NCBI RefSeq assembly: GCF_000972845.2
Contig: NC_040016.1
Coordinates: 23,708,633 to 23,772,632 of the forward strand
Direction of reading: 5' to 3'
DNA length: 64,000 nucleotides
Source of the DNA: Larimichthys crocea
Taxonomy: Eukaryota > Chordata > Actinopteri > Sciaenidae
The translations under genes were made by a program, and so were the position numbers. A model generated the notes under the pieces. The model was not told the DNA's origin, ran no database searches, and saw only the letters and a program-made list of their open reading frames with translations. Shown here in pieces: positions 38,888-51,077 of the stretch. Position 1 is the stretch's first letter, and each line of letters begins with the position of its first letter.

Positions 38888-39350
38888 GTGTTTCTGACAT
38901 GTTCAGCAACTTGTCCAGAAGAGCCGACGGAACTGGGCGACTTGATACTCAGCCACCTGACATCACTGTCTGATGCGTTTGAGCGCTATTTCCCATCTTC
39001 AAAAGACCTGTGGAATGGCAAAGGATGGGTCCATTTCAAAATGACGATGGTCGAGACCGGCTCCCATCAAAACAAGATGACCAGCTGATTGAGCTCAGAA
39101 ATGACGGAGGACTGAAAACACTCTTTGATTCAACATCACTGTCATCCTTCTGGATCAAAGCATCGGGAGAAGACAACGAGACCAGCACGCTTGGTCTGAA
39201 GACACTGCTCCCGTTCCCAACGTCATATCTGTGCGAGGCCGGTTTTTCTGCTATGACCATCACTATCTTGTGGCCGGCAAAAAGGCCCAGCGGTCTCACC
39301 GATACTGATTTCAGTAAGTTGATGACATTATTTGTAAAGTGGATCTATTT
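38888..39350 (+). pseudogene. hAT transposase C-terminal fragment, Charlie/SCAND3-like
   Basis: Two overlapping plus-strand frames join through a frameshift near 39025. The first gives LSDAFERYFPSSKDLWNGKGW and the second gives DDQLIELRNDGGLKTLFDST, then FWIKA and LLPFPTSYLCEAGFSAM. The last is the hAT dimerisation-region motif (aromatic-Pro-T..LCE..FS.M) found in Charlie-type transposases and host genes derived from them (FAM200, ZBED5, SCAND3). Similarity stops near 39270, where the usual KTK..RN is replaced. The element's 3' terminal repeat is at 39720-39736. The N-terminal zinc finger and catalytic core are absent, so this is a dead remnant. Confidence 0.7.
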
Positions 39351-39720
39351 TTTGTTTAGTTTTATTGTATCCTGGTTCTGAACTGTATGTTTTGGATGCA
39401 TATTGTTAATGGAACCACAGGAAGAACAGCTGGCAAGTCTTCTGTACAGCTAAAGAGGAATATACACGTTATGATCACGTACAAACTGTTCTGTTCTTGT
39501 TGGTCTGGTCAGGTATTTTCCTGTGTGGTTTGGTCTAAGATTTGACAAGATTTGTAAAGCCTTTACATTTAGCAACTTTTAGAAATGATAGGCTGAAATA
39601 ACTGTGTGAGTTGCCTATTTAAATAATGTTAATGTCTTTCGCAATGTATATTAAAATTGACAAATTGACAACTGGTCCATGAATTTTTTTTTATGCTTCT
39701 GCCGGTCCTTGGCACAAAAA

Positions 39721-39736
39721 AGGTTGGGGACCCCTG
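39721..39736 (+). mobile_element. 3' terminal inverted repeat of a Charlie-type hAT element
   Basis: AGGTTGGGGACCCCTG reads in reverse as CAGGGGTCCCCAACCT, the typical Charlie hAT end. It follows the transposase remnant at 38888-39350 in the right orientation, about 390 bp downstream. The matching 5' end was not found, so the element is 5' truncated. Confidence 0.75.
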
Positions 39737-39813
39737 CTTTACAGAATACATATTACTACGGTCACATAACACAACTGTAGGCTGGTAGAAGCAGCAGCTG
39801 TAAGACTCTGCCG

Positions 39814-41311
39814 CAGAGCCGGCGCCAGACAAGGATTTGCGGACGGGCATTGCGTTGGATTGGGGGGGGCACACATTTTATAAGCTATTTATGTATAACA
39901 ACATAGGTGTCTCTTTTAAATAAACGCTGAATAGACATGTAACCATTGCAGCAATTGTTGGTTTTATTTACAACAGAAAAAGCTACAAAACGATTGTGTA
40001 TACCATAACAATGATACAAATGCTGTTGTAGCCTATTGCTTAGGCTAACAGAACAAACACATCTATTAAACCAGGCGCGACATATCGGCAAAGTTGTATA
40101 GGTCTACTAAGCCTCCAACACAAAGCCCTGAATAACAAAATCATTTTTTTAATGAACTCATAACGTAACGTGCATACAGGTGTTTGAATTAGTCTATATG
40201 TTATTATAGCCTGCTATAGCACCACACTGTATTTTTGTTGTATTTGGCATTTTTCACCACATCGCTTGGAGCGCCTAGCAAGAATAAAATAATTCATGCT
40301 CACCATTAATAAAGTGGTAGTCGACGTCTACCCTCTAGGCCTACGTGAAATCTTCGCAACACCATGTCCCTCCACTCTTCTCTGAATTTTTTTGTTAAGT
40401 CCTTTTCAAATGCCAACTTAATTAAATTGGCCTTACGCTGGTGCAACATGCTTTGTCGGTGATCAGTGAAAACGTTCTTCAAAGTGGAAAAAGAGTTCTC
40501 GCAGAGCGCAGTGCTTGCGCCAAAGGTCAATGCGTGTTTCAGTGCAGTTATTACGCTTGGCATTGCCTCAAGGGGTCGATGAAGATGCTGTAGAACTTTT
40601 CTTGTTGTCCATTCACCCCCATCGGGTGGAGTCGTATCTTTCATTCGAGCATGTAAGAACTGTCGAGCTACTGCGTACTCTGTATCCACAGCAGTTGTAT
40701 TGGTGAGCTGAAGTAGGGGTTGTATTTTGGATACATCAAGAAAAGCGGGATCATTCGGGTCCAAAGCTTTGAGCGCATGCATCAGTGTGCAGTTGCGCTC
40801 CCCGAAACGCTCCCTAATTTCCCCACAAACAGCATCGATGCAACTGAAGTATAGCCTCCGCAGTTCAGTCTTGCTGTTAGGGTCATCTTGTGTAATTCTG
40901 CCTTCTACAACATACATTGCAAAAGCGGAGTTAATTGTGCGCCTTCTTTTTGCTATGGGCTCTGTTCCCTGGCAGCGCTCAAAGAGGGTCATGAATTCTG
41001 TCTCAGAGCGCAAGTTTTCGATGCATGCACACGCAGAATTGACGAGTTGTGCACCAGTGAAAAGATCAATGTCCTCAGCCTGTAGCATGGTATTGGGGGG
41101 ATCAAGGTATGACAGTATTCTGTGCACCATCTCAGCGATGAACCTAAAGCTGGGCTCAGATATGGTCCGAAGTAAGCCTACTGCTTCAACACGCACTTCT
41201 GCACTACAGGCTCTCATGCCATCGAGTTCTTGGAGCTCATTTCCAGGGCGGGCACAAGTGAGTCTGAGGGCGGGCACGGCACCCCAAAGCCCGCCCATGA
41301 CGCCGGCCTTG
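39814..41311 (-). mobile_element. hAT element with internally deleted transposase, both ends recognisable
   Basis: The plus-strand start CAGAGCCGGCGCCAGAC and the minus-strand start CAAGGCCGGCGTCATGG are related and likely to be the two ends. Between them lies one minus-strand transposase fragment. The flanks (CTCTGCCG and TTTCGAAC) do not form an 8-bp duplication, so an end may be mis-set or the site has decayed. The element is about 1.5 kb, shorter than an autonomous hAT of about 2.5-3.5 kb, because the 5' half of the coding region is missing. Confidence 0.65.
40306..41250 (-). pseudogene. hAT transposase C-terminal half
   Basis: About 310 uninterrupted codons remain of a hAT transposase of the zinc-finger/hAT-dimerisation type related to ZMYM6-like and THAP12-like proteins. 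The family-like part starts at about NELQELDGMR. It ends with the dimerisation region: ALTFGASTALCENSFSTLKN, followed by HQRKANLIKLAFEKDLTKKF. The stretch before that (SKTELRRLYFSCIDAVCGEI, RFGERN, LDVSKIQPLL) matches the helical insertion domain by position. The N-terminal zinc finger and the first two acidic catalytic residues are missing. The uninterrupted frame over about 0.95 kb suggests a young element deleted in one step. Confidence 0.75.
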
Positions 41312-41959
41312 TTTCGAACACTAAAGCTTTCATTGCTGGGTTTTCAGGCCTGAGATGGGGGTTACCCAGTGGGCAATACTCGTGGTCAGTGCTGTTAAAA
41401 TGGGCACCTGACTCGGAGTCCAGCAAGCGGACAATGGAATCGGGCTGAGCTAACATCAGCTGCCATTAGCAGCAGTTGGTCACTTTGGCAGCAAGTAAGC
41501 TATTTGTCCATCAGCAAACTCAAAACAGGAAAACCTGGGGACAGACTCAGCTTAGACTTTGGCTAAAAACAACCTATGTTACTATACTGACTAAATTATA
41601 TATTTATTTGTAACCCGGTTAAAACTGTCAGTAAAAGGTTGTTGAAGCTATGTAATAAATAGTAGTATAAATACTATTAAAATCATTTAGATATGTTTTA
41701 GTTTAAAAAAGGTTAAAAAAACATTTAAGAAGAGTTGTAAAATGGGTAAAAATCATTTAAAATGTATGGTGTGCTTGGTGTTTGTTAAAAAATGCAATGT
41801 TTTCCTGGCAAATGTCTAGACTAGCAGATATGGGGTTAATAACACGCTGCAGGAGCGTCAGGTTTTTTCAGGTTTTTCAGACGGACAATTAAGGTGGGAG
41901 AGACGAACCACGAGCCGAAAGCAACAGAGGAGCATGCTAACAAGTTAAATAGTAACTGT

Positions 41960-41969
41960 NNNNNNNNNN
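41960..41969. other. Assembly gap (ten Ns)
   Basis: Ten N characters. Gap length is probably nominal; the order of flanking repeats may be unreliable here. Confidence 1.
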
Positions 41970-42187
41970 ATGTCTCTGCTTAGTTTGAATCATCACAAGC
42001 TCCTGGTTGTTACATAAAGACAAAGAGCTTTGACAGTGAAGTGTGACCTCTTGCTGCGATATACTACCTTTGGGTTTACTTCATTCTGGATCGTCATTGG
42101 TGGGTCAAAGGTGAACGGGGGCGGTTCTAACGATTATCCTGACTCTGATTGGTCGACAGGTGACAGGTGTCAATCAGCCCATTTATT

Positions 42188-42255
42188 AGCAGGAGACATT
42201 AACAGAGACATAGCAGGAGACATTAGCAGGAGACATTAGCAGGAGACATTAGCAG
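42188..42255. repeat. 13-bp minisatellite, unit AGCAGGAGACATT
   Basis: About five units, the second carrying an altered AACAGAGACAT form. Very similar adjacent units point to recent slippage. Confidence 0.92.
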
Positions 42256-42315
42256 TGTTTCTTCATGCTGGAATAAAACTTTTGACACAAAACAGCAAAG
42301 ATAAGACACACTGCA

Positions 42316-42420
42316 TTAGTGATGGGAATTCCGGCTCTTTTTAGTGAGCTGGATCATTTGGCTCAGCTCACCAAGAAGAGCCGGCTCTTTCGGCTCCCAA
42401 GTGGCTCTTCATTTTACCTT
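42316..42420 (+). mobile_element. 5' end of a hAT-type non-autonomous element
   Basis: TAGTGATGGGAATTCCGGCT followed by several GGCTC/GAGCC motifs (GTGAGC, GAGCCGGCTCTTTCGGCTC) is the terminal region of a high-copy fish hAT element with many subterminal transposase-site-like repeats. The other end may be near 43110-43125 (CCCGTCCCTACT), with a Tigger-type MITE nested between, but no target duplication can be paired. Confidence 0.6.
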
Positions 42421-42695
42421 TTATAATTCAGGCAAATTTAGCGCTGTTTTTACTTGTGATTTGTATTTGAACGCATATATCACTTGAATTTCAATAATTT
42501 ACTGTAGCCAATTGCATTTACAGTTGTAAAATCCCTTGTAACTCCCTGAAACCACCCAATGAATGCACTAACTTGCTTGAAGAACCAGTCTGCTACACAA
42601 AGCAGAAATTAAATAACAGCACTCAAGTAAATGTGCTTTGTTAATGCCCACCACTGACATCTGGACAAATAAAACCAAAATGTTTTTGGGGTTTA

Positions 42696-43028
42696 CAGTC
42701 GTCCCTCACTGTAACGCAGTTCACTTTTTGCGGACTCGCTGTTTTGCGGATTTTTATCAGTGTAATTTTGCATGCTTTTTTTTACAGTGTACTGTACAGT
42801 ATGAGCGCGCATTGTGTTCTGCGTCCTAAATTGGCTAAGGGAGAACCACACTGCGTCCTGATTAAGGAAGTACTGTACAAAATGCGTGTAAAAAGGTGTA
42901 TAAAAGTGTGTGGTTAGGGGTTTTACGGCCTTAAAACATGTATAATAATTGTAAAACTTACTTCGCGGATTTCGTTTATTGCGGGTTATTTTTAGAACGT
43001 ATCCCCCGCGATAAACGAGGGACCACTG
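42696..43028. mobile_element. pogo/Tigger-type MITE, 333 bp, TA target duplication
   Basis: The element starts CAGTCGTCCCTCACTGTAAC and ends with the inverse of CAGTGGTCCCTCGTTTATCG. It is flanked by TA on each side (42694-42695 and 43029-43030). Further inside, CGCGGATTT-like and TTTTGCGGA segments mirror each other. These are the hallmarks of pogo-clade mariner elements, which target TA. There is no transposase ORF; it is non-autonomous. It appears inserted within the older hAT-type element that begins at 42316. Confidence 0.85.
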
Positions 43029-44640
43029 TAGTGTAAAAAATAATATTTTTTGGCACCACACTCCTCTCTCGTCTTCAGTCCTCTCTCTCCTTCAGCGCTG
43101 CTGCCCCGCCCGTCCCTACTTGGTGTTATGCTCCTTGTCAATCCTCACATGACTGGTTGCACAGCATGCATGTGACACCCGTAGTCAATGCCCACAGGTA
43201 CTTTTCCTTTTCTTTAAATACTGTGTCAAATGAACAATGTATCCATGGTCAGGCTGTTTAGTTGTTTCAATCTCCTTTACTTTTGCTGTGAGTTTGCTTT
43301 TCTCCTTTGGTCCATGGGTATTTCTGACTGAACCCTAAACTGTTCTAGCTTTATCGAAGGGGAAATCACTGATTCTAAGGCAGGTCCAACACATTTGAAG
43401 CTAATTTCAGATTGACAGATCATAGGTGCATAACAAATGGGCAAGTATTTTTCTGCTCAGTACACAAGGAACATGTCACTGTCGAAAATAATTGCGAAGT
43501 TCAAATATAAATCTGAAATTTTTTTATTAGAAATGAGGCCTGTGAATTGCTGTCCCCGCATCTTCTGCCTGGCTTGACTGTTTTTGAGATGGGCAGACTT
43601 GAACACACTTGACAATAGTTTTGGTGTCTGTACCAAATCCTTTCATTTTGCATTGCTATCACTTGATTTTTAGTGTGGCCCTTCTCCTTACCCTCTTTGT
43701 AGTTACATGTCTTGTAGAGCTCTGCCTTTCTGCCTGCAGCCCTGTTTTGGCCTATGGCCAGTGAAAAAAGCCTCTCAGGCACTGTCACTCCAAAGACCAC
43801 TGCTGTTACATGATGTTGACAGGCACTGGGTGAGCCAACCAAAAGAAAAAAATCTAATTACCATTATACCAGGGAGCCCTACTTTAGCAAACATCATTCC
43901 CAGGCCTATTAACCAAAATAGCACACACACACGATTTAAAAACACACACATTTTGCCTCGCTCGCAGGCTCTTCACAGTCACACATTTTCCTGTCCTTGC
44001 CAGAAGCCCCCTTTTCACACTCCTTCTCACTTTGTTTCAACTTTTAGGAGGTGGAAATCAGCAGGGAGTGCATGTTGTCTCATCTAGATGGGGTTTTCTT
44101 ACATCCTTTTTGGTATTGCTGCCCGAGTCACACATTGAATCCGATATCCCTGTTGGAAGTGCTACACAGTTTGTCCATTATGATATGTGTCAGGCTTTGA
44201 TCCCACCTTGTTTTGAGCTGTACGGTAGGTGGGTGAAGATGATGCATTACATGTTCTACTCGGAAGAGACCACAGAATAAAGGAAGGGAGGCGCACACAC
44301 AGGCGCTTTGGGTTGCAGGCTTAGTGTTTTAAGCTGCACTGCAGATGGCTGGTAACTCAATATCATCATGCTTCCTCTTGCCACTCGTGCTGGCAGCTTA
44401 GTGATAAAGCAAGACTTTGAACTTTGCAGCATGGAGACCAAACCACGGCTTTTTTTATCTGGTAAGACAATGCATAGCCTCACTGTACAAGCAAAATAGC
44501 AGTACAAATATGTACAATAGTATTTCACAGTTATCCATTTAACCAGAGTCATTGGCATTTTTAGTATGTCTACCACGGACTGATTTAATAGGGTTGCATT
44601 TCAAAACAGAGAGCAGACAGAGAGGAACCTGTGGTATTTG

Positions 44641-45433
44641 CACCGATCCGATATTGTTATTGGTATCATTCCCGATATTAAAGAAAATTCTAGATCAGGT
44701 ATCGGTGACAATCGGCTGATCCATATCGGCCGATCTGTTCAGTCTAATTCTATGCTGTGTGCTGTGCGCAATGTCATACGCGTCATGCCGTGCGGAAGCC
44801 CACATTGTTTTCAAAATGGAGCGAGCGAAAGGATTGGCTATCTGGAACATTTTCACACTACCTCAGCCAACGGCTACTTGCAATACCTGCACAGTAAATG
44901 TTCAGAGGGGCGGTGGTAAAACTTCAAGTTATAACACAACCAACTTAATCAAGCATCTACAGAAAATTCACGCCAGAGAGCACGCAGAGTTCATTGAACT
45001 GAGTAGACAAAATGGAGGCGGTATGAAGCAGCTCTTTGAACAGAGCTGAAGGAAAGAGGTGAACATTTTCCACTTTTGTGTTGGATGTTAAATCATTTTT
45101 ACAAAGAACTGACTGTTTATTTTGAATGTCTATCAAGCTTGTGAAACTATATATTTTTTTAAGATTGTTGTACTGGTGCACAGTTATTAAATAAATAAGT
45201 AATTCAGTACATTTATATCTGTTTATTTGTTTTTAAAAAACAGGAAAGAAATGTTTAAGTCAAGTCTAATGTTGTCTTGCACAAAAGAATGATCCCAGTC
45301 TTTTCCATGAGACACACCGTTTGTTACCGTAATTCTGCACTGCTTTTCTGTATCAGTATTGGATCGGTATCGGCTGACACTAAACCTCAGATATTGGTGT
45401 CGGAGGTGAAAAAAGCAGATTGGTGCATCCCTA
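44641..45433 (+). mobile_element. hAT-derived element retaining only a BED zinc finger, with target duplication
   Basis: The left end has CACCGATCCGATATTG and the right end reads in reverse TAGGGATGCACCAATCTG. GTATTTG flanks both sides (44634-44640 and 45434-45440), the remnant of an 8-bp hAT duplication. The left end lacks the first seven or so bases of the terminal repeat. Both ends contain mirrored CGATATC/GATCGGTATCGG sub-repeats. Inside is one short coding piece (BED finger) and no catalytic domain, so this is a deletion derivative of an autonomous Ac-like element. Confidence 0.8.
44759..45049 (+). CDS. BED-type zinc finger ORF of a hAT-derived element
   Basis: The frame's best start for the family is the ATG of MERAKGLAIWNIF (44816), giving about 77 residues. 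It contains a BED-like finger: Trp/aromatic W-x2-F near the start (IWNIF), C-x2-C (CNTC), then N-LI-K-HL-x-x-IHAREH with the paired histidines. BED fingers bind the ends of hAT transposons. The frame ends by TGA at 45047 just after an acidic/Gln stretch (MKQLFEQS). The catalytic and dimerisation parts are gone. It could still act as a DNA-binding repressor of related elements if expressed, but nothing here shows expression. Confidence 0.6.
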   Translation: MLCAMSYASCRAEAHIVFKMERAKGLAIWNIFTLPQPTATCNTCTVNVQRGGGKTSSYNTTNLIKHLQKIHAREHAEFIELSRQNGGGMKQLFEQS

Positions 45434-46496
45434 GTATTTGGGTTACCACTGGGCACAGATCATCAATTAGTCTCCTAAATATTTTATAGATTAATTGATT
45501 CATCATTTACCTATTAGCTGGAACCAGATGAAAGGAAATGTTTTGGGGTCTCTACATTGTCTCAGCTGTGTTTGGGCTCAGTTTAACATGTTATATTTTC
45601 ATGTTTGTCATTAGATTTTCAGGTATCTGTGTTAGACCAATGTGCCGATGGTTCGGTCAGTCAGTGTTATCCTCTGGCACCCATGTATATACAGTTTGGT
45701 GTGTTGATCTTTTATTGTGGTGTTGTAATTTTATCTCACACTATCAATGGATATGATGTGTACTGTAGTATATTTTCTGTTTTTAGCTAATCCTTTGAAT
45801 TCTTTACAGTGATGCAACAATGACTTTTTGACTAAATCATGTTCATTGGTAATATCACTCCTTGTAATAACACAGGCGAATATAACACATAAGATGTATA
45901 AGACATCTAAAAGTAGCTGTCTTGATGTGAAGAGCATAGCATTGTCTGACAGTAGAACAAGTGATAACATCAAATCATCATGTCTGATGGAGAGACTCAA
46001 CTGAACCCACACTGAATATTGCGAAAATGCATGAAATGAACATAAAGTTATCATCACAAAATGATATGAATAAAAATGAAACACAAATAATGTCATATCT
46101 CAAGCCAGAGGTCATAAAAACCAGTAAAGAAAGAAAAGGAACAAACTTGACAAAATTACAATCTTACGTAATCTCAGTCCAACATTCACGCAAAATTTTC
46201 AAGAGCTGAATTGGTTCAACCGTTTCTGAAGAATTTACATGATTTTTCACTGTGTTTGTTTGCTACTCTCCTGGCGTGGATAAGAAGGCTAGTGTATATA
46301 TCCTGAAACAACCCAATCTAAAAAGGAAAAGGGTTGTGTGGTGGAATTAAATCTGCCTATATTCTGAGTAATTTACTGTCAGGGACATCTTAATGAATGT
46401 TTAGGATTCATGCACATCTGTTTATTGTATTTTCTATATCAAATTCAATCAGTGCATGTCCTTATCTTTCTTTTTGAAAAGGTTAAGCTGCATTGA

Positions 46497-46572
46497 TCTA
46501 TATATATATCTATATCTATATATATATATAGATAATTAAGATATATATATATAATAGATATATATATATATA
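46497..46572. repeat. (TA)n-rich imperfect palindrome
   Basis: TA repeat with GATAATTAAG interruption near the centre; the two halves are nearly self-complementary and could extrude a cruciform. Confidence 0.9.
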
Positions 46573-49301
46573 AGCATGAGTTTTCATTTATAAGAAATTC
46601 ATGAAATAGATGCCACAATTTGTTGCTATGAGAACATTTAATATAAATGTGACAATTGTACCTAAAGCAGCTATGTTCAGAGGCAGCAGGCAGCACCATT
46701 GTATGCCACGTGGAGAGGAGTCGAAGGGGGACCAGCTGGGTGGGGGTCATCATTCATCATCTTCCTGGTTGCCGTGACTACCAAAATTATTTTCCTCTGT
46801 TAAACCCCTTCATCCATCCACTCCTCTGCCAGTAGAAAAAGTCATTGTTCCTGTGTACGGTGATAATTGTTTGATTAATAACATCATTTGTGAGCTGCAG
46901 AGACAGAGTCACAGTTTCATCCTTTGTCAGATGTCTCCCCACTGAACTGTCTCCCGATTTACCTCAAACTTACGCTCATTTCTTTCAGAATCCTGCTCTC
47001 AGTAAAAAAAACTTCTTTAAACTTTAAACATTGTCTCATGATTATTAGCTCCAGACTTTTCTTTAGTGGCAAAGGATTTCAGTGGTGGTTACAGTGCAAA
47101 CCAACACAATTGCTAATTGAATTATTTTGACTTTGACGGGCATTTAACTTTATTTGTACCACAGTATATTATAAATAATGCAGAGAATGAAACACGAGCA
47201 GAGATACAGCACTATATAACTCTTTGCTTCACAGTTCACATGCGTCCTGTGAAATCAAACATTCACTGTAATGAAAAACAAGTTCCAGGTTTTTGCGCCC
47301 ACGTAGAATATTTAGAATATACACGCAAAGTGCAGGACAGATTCCTACGTTCAGATTCCAAGCATTGATAGGCTCATTGCCTTTTTTTTTTGCTGTTGCT
47401 AGGATAGTATGCTTTTTTTGGTTTCTATTTTTCCCTAATCCTGAGCTACCCCAGTGTAAGCCATCTGGAGCAGTTGACATGCTTATCAACTGAAACACAC
47501 AAATGTCATCTTTAAGGTGCATGGGCAGGATTGTGTCTTAATCTTTATTTTTATGAGTCTCTGTTGAATGTTACTCATCTGTTCTGATGATTGTGGGCTT
47601 CAAAGTGCGACACATGCAGTAAGTCTGACTTTTCATTATTGCGGTTCATTTGACGTGTTTCTGGATTTGTGGCTCCTCAGAGTGTATGCGCTTTGTGCTC
47701 ACGTTTGTCTGTGAAATCATCTATTTGATCTTAGACGGGCCAGATTTGAGCTTCTCTCACGGACAGGGGTTGGGATATTGCAGCAAATCAAAGGCATGAC
47801 GTTCTGCACATTCCAGACCCTGGACTCCCAACCCAGCCAGGGGGAGTTTGAACGTCTTATCAGGTTGACCCAACCTCGGCCTGCTACCCACCTAAGCAGC
47901 CTGGTGCTACGGAGCATGTTGAAAGGACCCTCTCTGATGTGGGACTGAAGCTAGTCTGAGCTATTGAAGATGGGGCCAACTGGTGACTGCTGACTACTTG
48001 CTTTTCCTTACATAAAAAGACCTTCACCTAAGAGAGTGTGAGTTAGTGTCATATCGAGGATTCATCCTGAAAACCTCTCACTCTTATACATGCTCTTTTT
48101 TAATCGATTATACCAGTGCACTGCAATTCTAATTTGTTATTTAAAAAACAAAACAAAAAACATACATTGTTATTGTGCTTGTAAAATACCTTTTTATCTA
48201 TTTCATGTTTGTCTGAGTAAAGATGGAAACCTACAAGGTTACACTTGCTCATAGATGGATTCACATTTTAAAAGAGTATATTTGCCTGACCTGGTATTCA
48301 AGTACAAAATAATCAGATTACTTTGACACTAACAAACTTCATATGCAGCTTTGTACCTCTCCTCACTCTTTTTTAACAGCAGAGGCCAGTGTAAAAACAT
48401 CCAGGTAACATAAGCAGGTGTCTCAGACTCTGGTGTGACAAACTGGGGGCAGAATTTTTCTGATGTACCTCACAAATGTTTATTTGTGAGTCACAACAAG
48501 AGGCCACAATGAAACTTGTTATGATAATTAGCCTATCTCAATAGGCTCACAAATGTGAACCTGAATCAGGAGGATAGTTTTTATTTCAGTAAATCAACAT
48601 TTGTGTTGCAGTGCAGTGTTTCTGCTTTGTTATTGTTTGACTATACATTCTGTACTGGACTGATAAAATAAAGCAACATTAGCTAATCTGCTGAATTTAA
48701 GCACATTCTTAGTTTTTTCTTCCAAAGTTGTATCACTAATTGAATTGCACTGCTCACTCAAGTGAGTGTTGAAGTATCACTAAGTTTATGCAAAATCAGC
48801 CGTCAGCTAAATGTGATCACTTAGCTGAAGACATATTTCAGGCTGCTTATATTATTAAATTGACTTTGCCCTTGATAAAGCATGAATAAGATGATACGTG
48901 AGGAAGAGTGAAAGGCCAGATCTTTCACCATCCTTTGGCCACATCTGCTCTTATCATTCTCCTCTCCAAAGATGGGAAAGAAAAAAACAAAACAAAGGAT
49001 GACATTCAGCATGAAGTGACAGGACGGAGAGGGAAGCAAGCACAAAGAGGCTAAAGATAATGGATGTGAATTGGATTAAATGGGCTGGGTGGAGAACATT
49101 AGCACTTAGGTCAGAGCTGCTATTGTAGTGTGAGTCACTCCCTCCACTTCTAATCTCTCTAATTAGGCCTCATTGGTGTTAGCCAGGACGCCCCCCCCCC
49201 CTTCTCCCAACTCCCCTTACATCCATCCCAGATCCAAGGAGGATGGATGGAGAATGGACAGCTCAGAGGAGGGCTGAGAATGGAATGTGATTAAAGGCTG
49301 A

Positions 49302-49345
49302 TATAATAATAATAATAGTAATAATAAAGTAATAATAATAATATA
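49302..49345. repeat. (ATA)n microsatellite
   Basis: Imperfect AAT/ATA trinucleotide run. Confidence 0.9.
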
Positions 49346-51020
49346 ACATAACATCTGTTGCTGGGAAATGAAGCCAGCATTGAAGTGCAAAAATTAAGTA
49401 AAACTTCTTTTTTTCCAGTGGTAGTGGAAATTCCTTATGTATCATGTTTAGACATTTTAATGAAATAATCCATCAATTTTATGGTCACTTGTTTTGTAGC
49501 CAACCCTCAAATGGCCGTTTGAGGGACTGCAGGTTTTTTCACACGTCCATGTTTGCTTTATTTCACAGAAACAGTGGTTGCCAGGTGATGAACATACAAA
49601 TAGGATGCACAGGCCAAAAAAAAGTCTTTAACTGACTACACTGTAATTAACTAACAAACAAATAACGCATCCACATTATTACCATGAATCCATGAACAGT
49701 GACCGATCATGCTTTGCGGGGCCATGTAGGTGGAGGGGACCAGAGATGGAAGGGTACACCTGGACAGGTCGACAGTCACTCACAGGGTGGTCACACAGAG
49801 ACTGACCAATATAGAGTGGACAATAAATCTAACCTGCATGTTTTGGACTGAATGTTTCATTATGATGATCACTGTATTGATTCATAACACGTGTCAAAGC
49901 AGACTGATGATGCATTCTCCTTCTGTTCAGCTCTGTTCATTGCACCATACGTTTCAAATACTGAAAACTGACATTAATGCATGTTCTGCTTTAAACTACT
50001 ATTTATTTATTTAGTTAATTAATTATTCATTTTCATAGTGTGCTTTTGTTTGGCTAATTTATGTTAAGATGCTGTAGAAATAAGTGATAATGCATAAAAT
50101 TAGTACATGATGAAGTAAAACACCAAGCTTTGCTGTTGGCAACTCTCAAATCTGACAGTCGCTTCTTCAACCATTTATCAACAGTAAAGTATATTATTGC
50201 ACAGATTTTTGAGCCTGATGTGTTAAATTGAATGATTGGATCATTTCTAGCCATGATTAAACATTAATATTCATGGATTTAGAAAACATCTCTAACATGG
50301 TCCAACAATCAGTGTGGAATCCAGAGATGAGGTGAAGACAGACAGGCGAAAGCATCGAGGTGTTCGTAACAGGCTCGGTGTAGAAAGGCTGAGAGTGTGT
50401 TTAGGTTGACAAGCCTGGTGATGTCACTGCTGTCAGCCATGCTTGTGTATTTGTGTGTTTGGGTGCTCGTGTAAGGAATGCTAATGTAGAGGTTTGTGAT
50501 CCCATGTGAACCAAGCAGGCTGTATTTATTATGCAACTGGCAAGCAGCAAGTCTGAGCTCTGCTTACAGAGCAGGAAAGACAGACAGAGAGGCAGAGAGA
50601 TGGATGGATGGATGGATAAAGAGGGAAGAAGACACTTTATCGCTTGTGTGTGCGTGGTTAGGTTCACACAGTATGCAACTGTTTGCATGGCCAAAATATG
50701 TTTTTCAGGGAAATATTAATATTATGGGTTTTCAATAGATTAGACAGAACCTTACGTGTCTGCAAAATCTTCAATGGTAACATTTTTCAACCAGGTATTT
50801 CTAGTAGCAACTAAACTGTGACATAATGTAGGTTAAAGTCTGGAAAAGTATCATCAGAATGTTCATGTTGACTGTGGTTTGGTGATGATGAATGTGGAAG
50901 CAACATGACTAGATATGGGGACATGCAGACGAGAAGGAAATTAAAACTTAAAAATCTGAAAACATTGTAGAACCATAATGAACACAGATACTTCCATACA
51001 GGACATGTTGGTTCACTGAA

Positions 51021-51077
51021 TGGTGTGATCTCAACCCAATTGAATACTTGTGGAAGATTGTGACAGCCTGGCTCTGA
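51021..51077 (+). pseudogene. Tc1-type transposase remnant
   Basis: Eighteen codons read WCDLNPIEYLWKIVTAWL before TGA. DLNPIE.LW is the hallmark around the third catalytic position region of Tc1-like transposases (normally PDLNPIENLW). Nothing else of the transposase or its inverted repeats is visible. It is an old, tiny fossil. Confidence 0.65.

Noticed and set aside
40727..41353. 208-codon plus-strand frame
   Set aside because: Antisense shadow of the hAT transposase on the minus strand.
44759..45049. Intact host BED-finger gene
   Set aside because: The finger lies between hAT ends with a target duplication and has no other exon, so it is element-borne.
47736..47943. Exon-like plus-strand frame of about 57 codons
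   Set aside because: It has an acceptor-like TGATCTTAG but ends in TGA with no donor or poly(A) signal nearby, and I do not recognise the protein. It could be worth a transcript check but is not supported as a gene.
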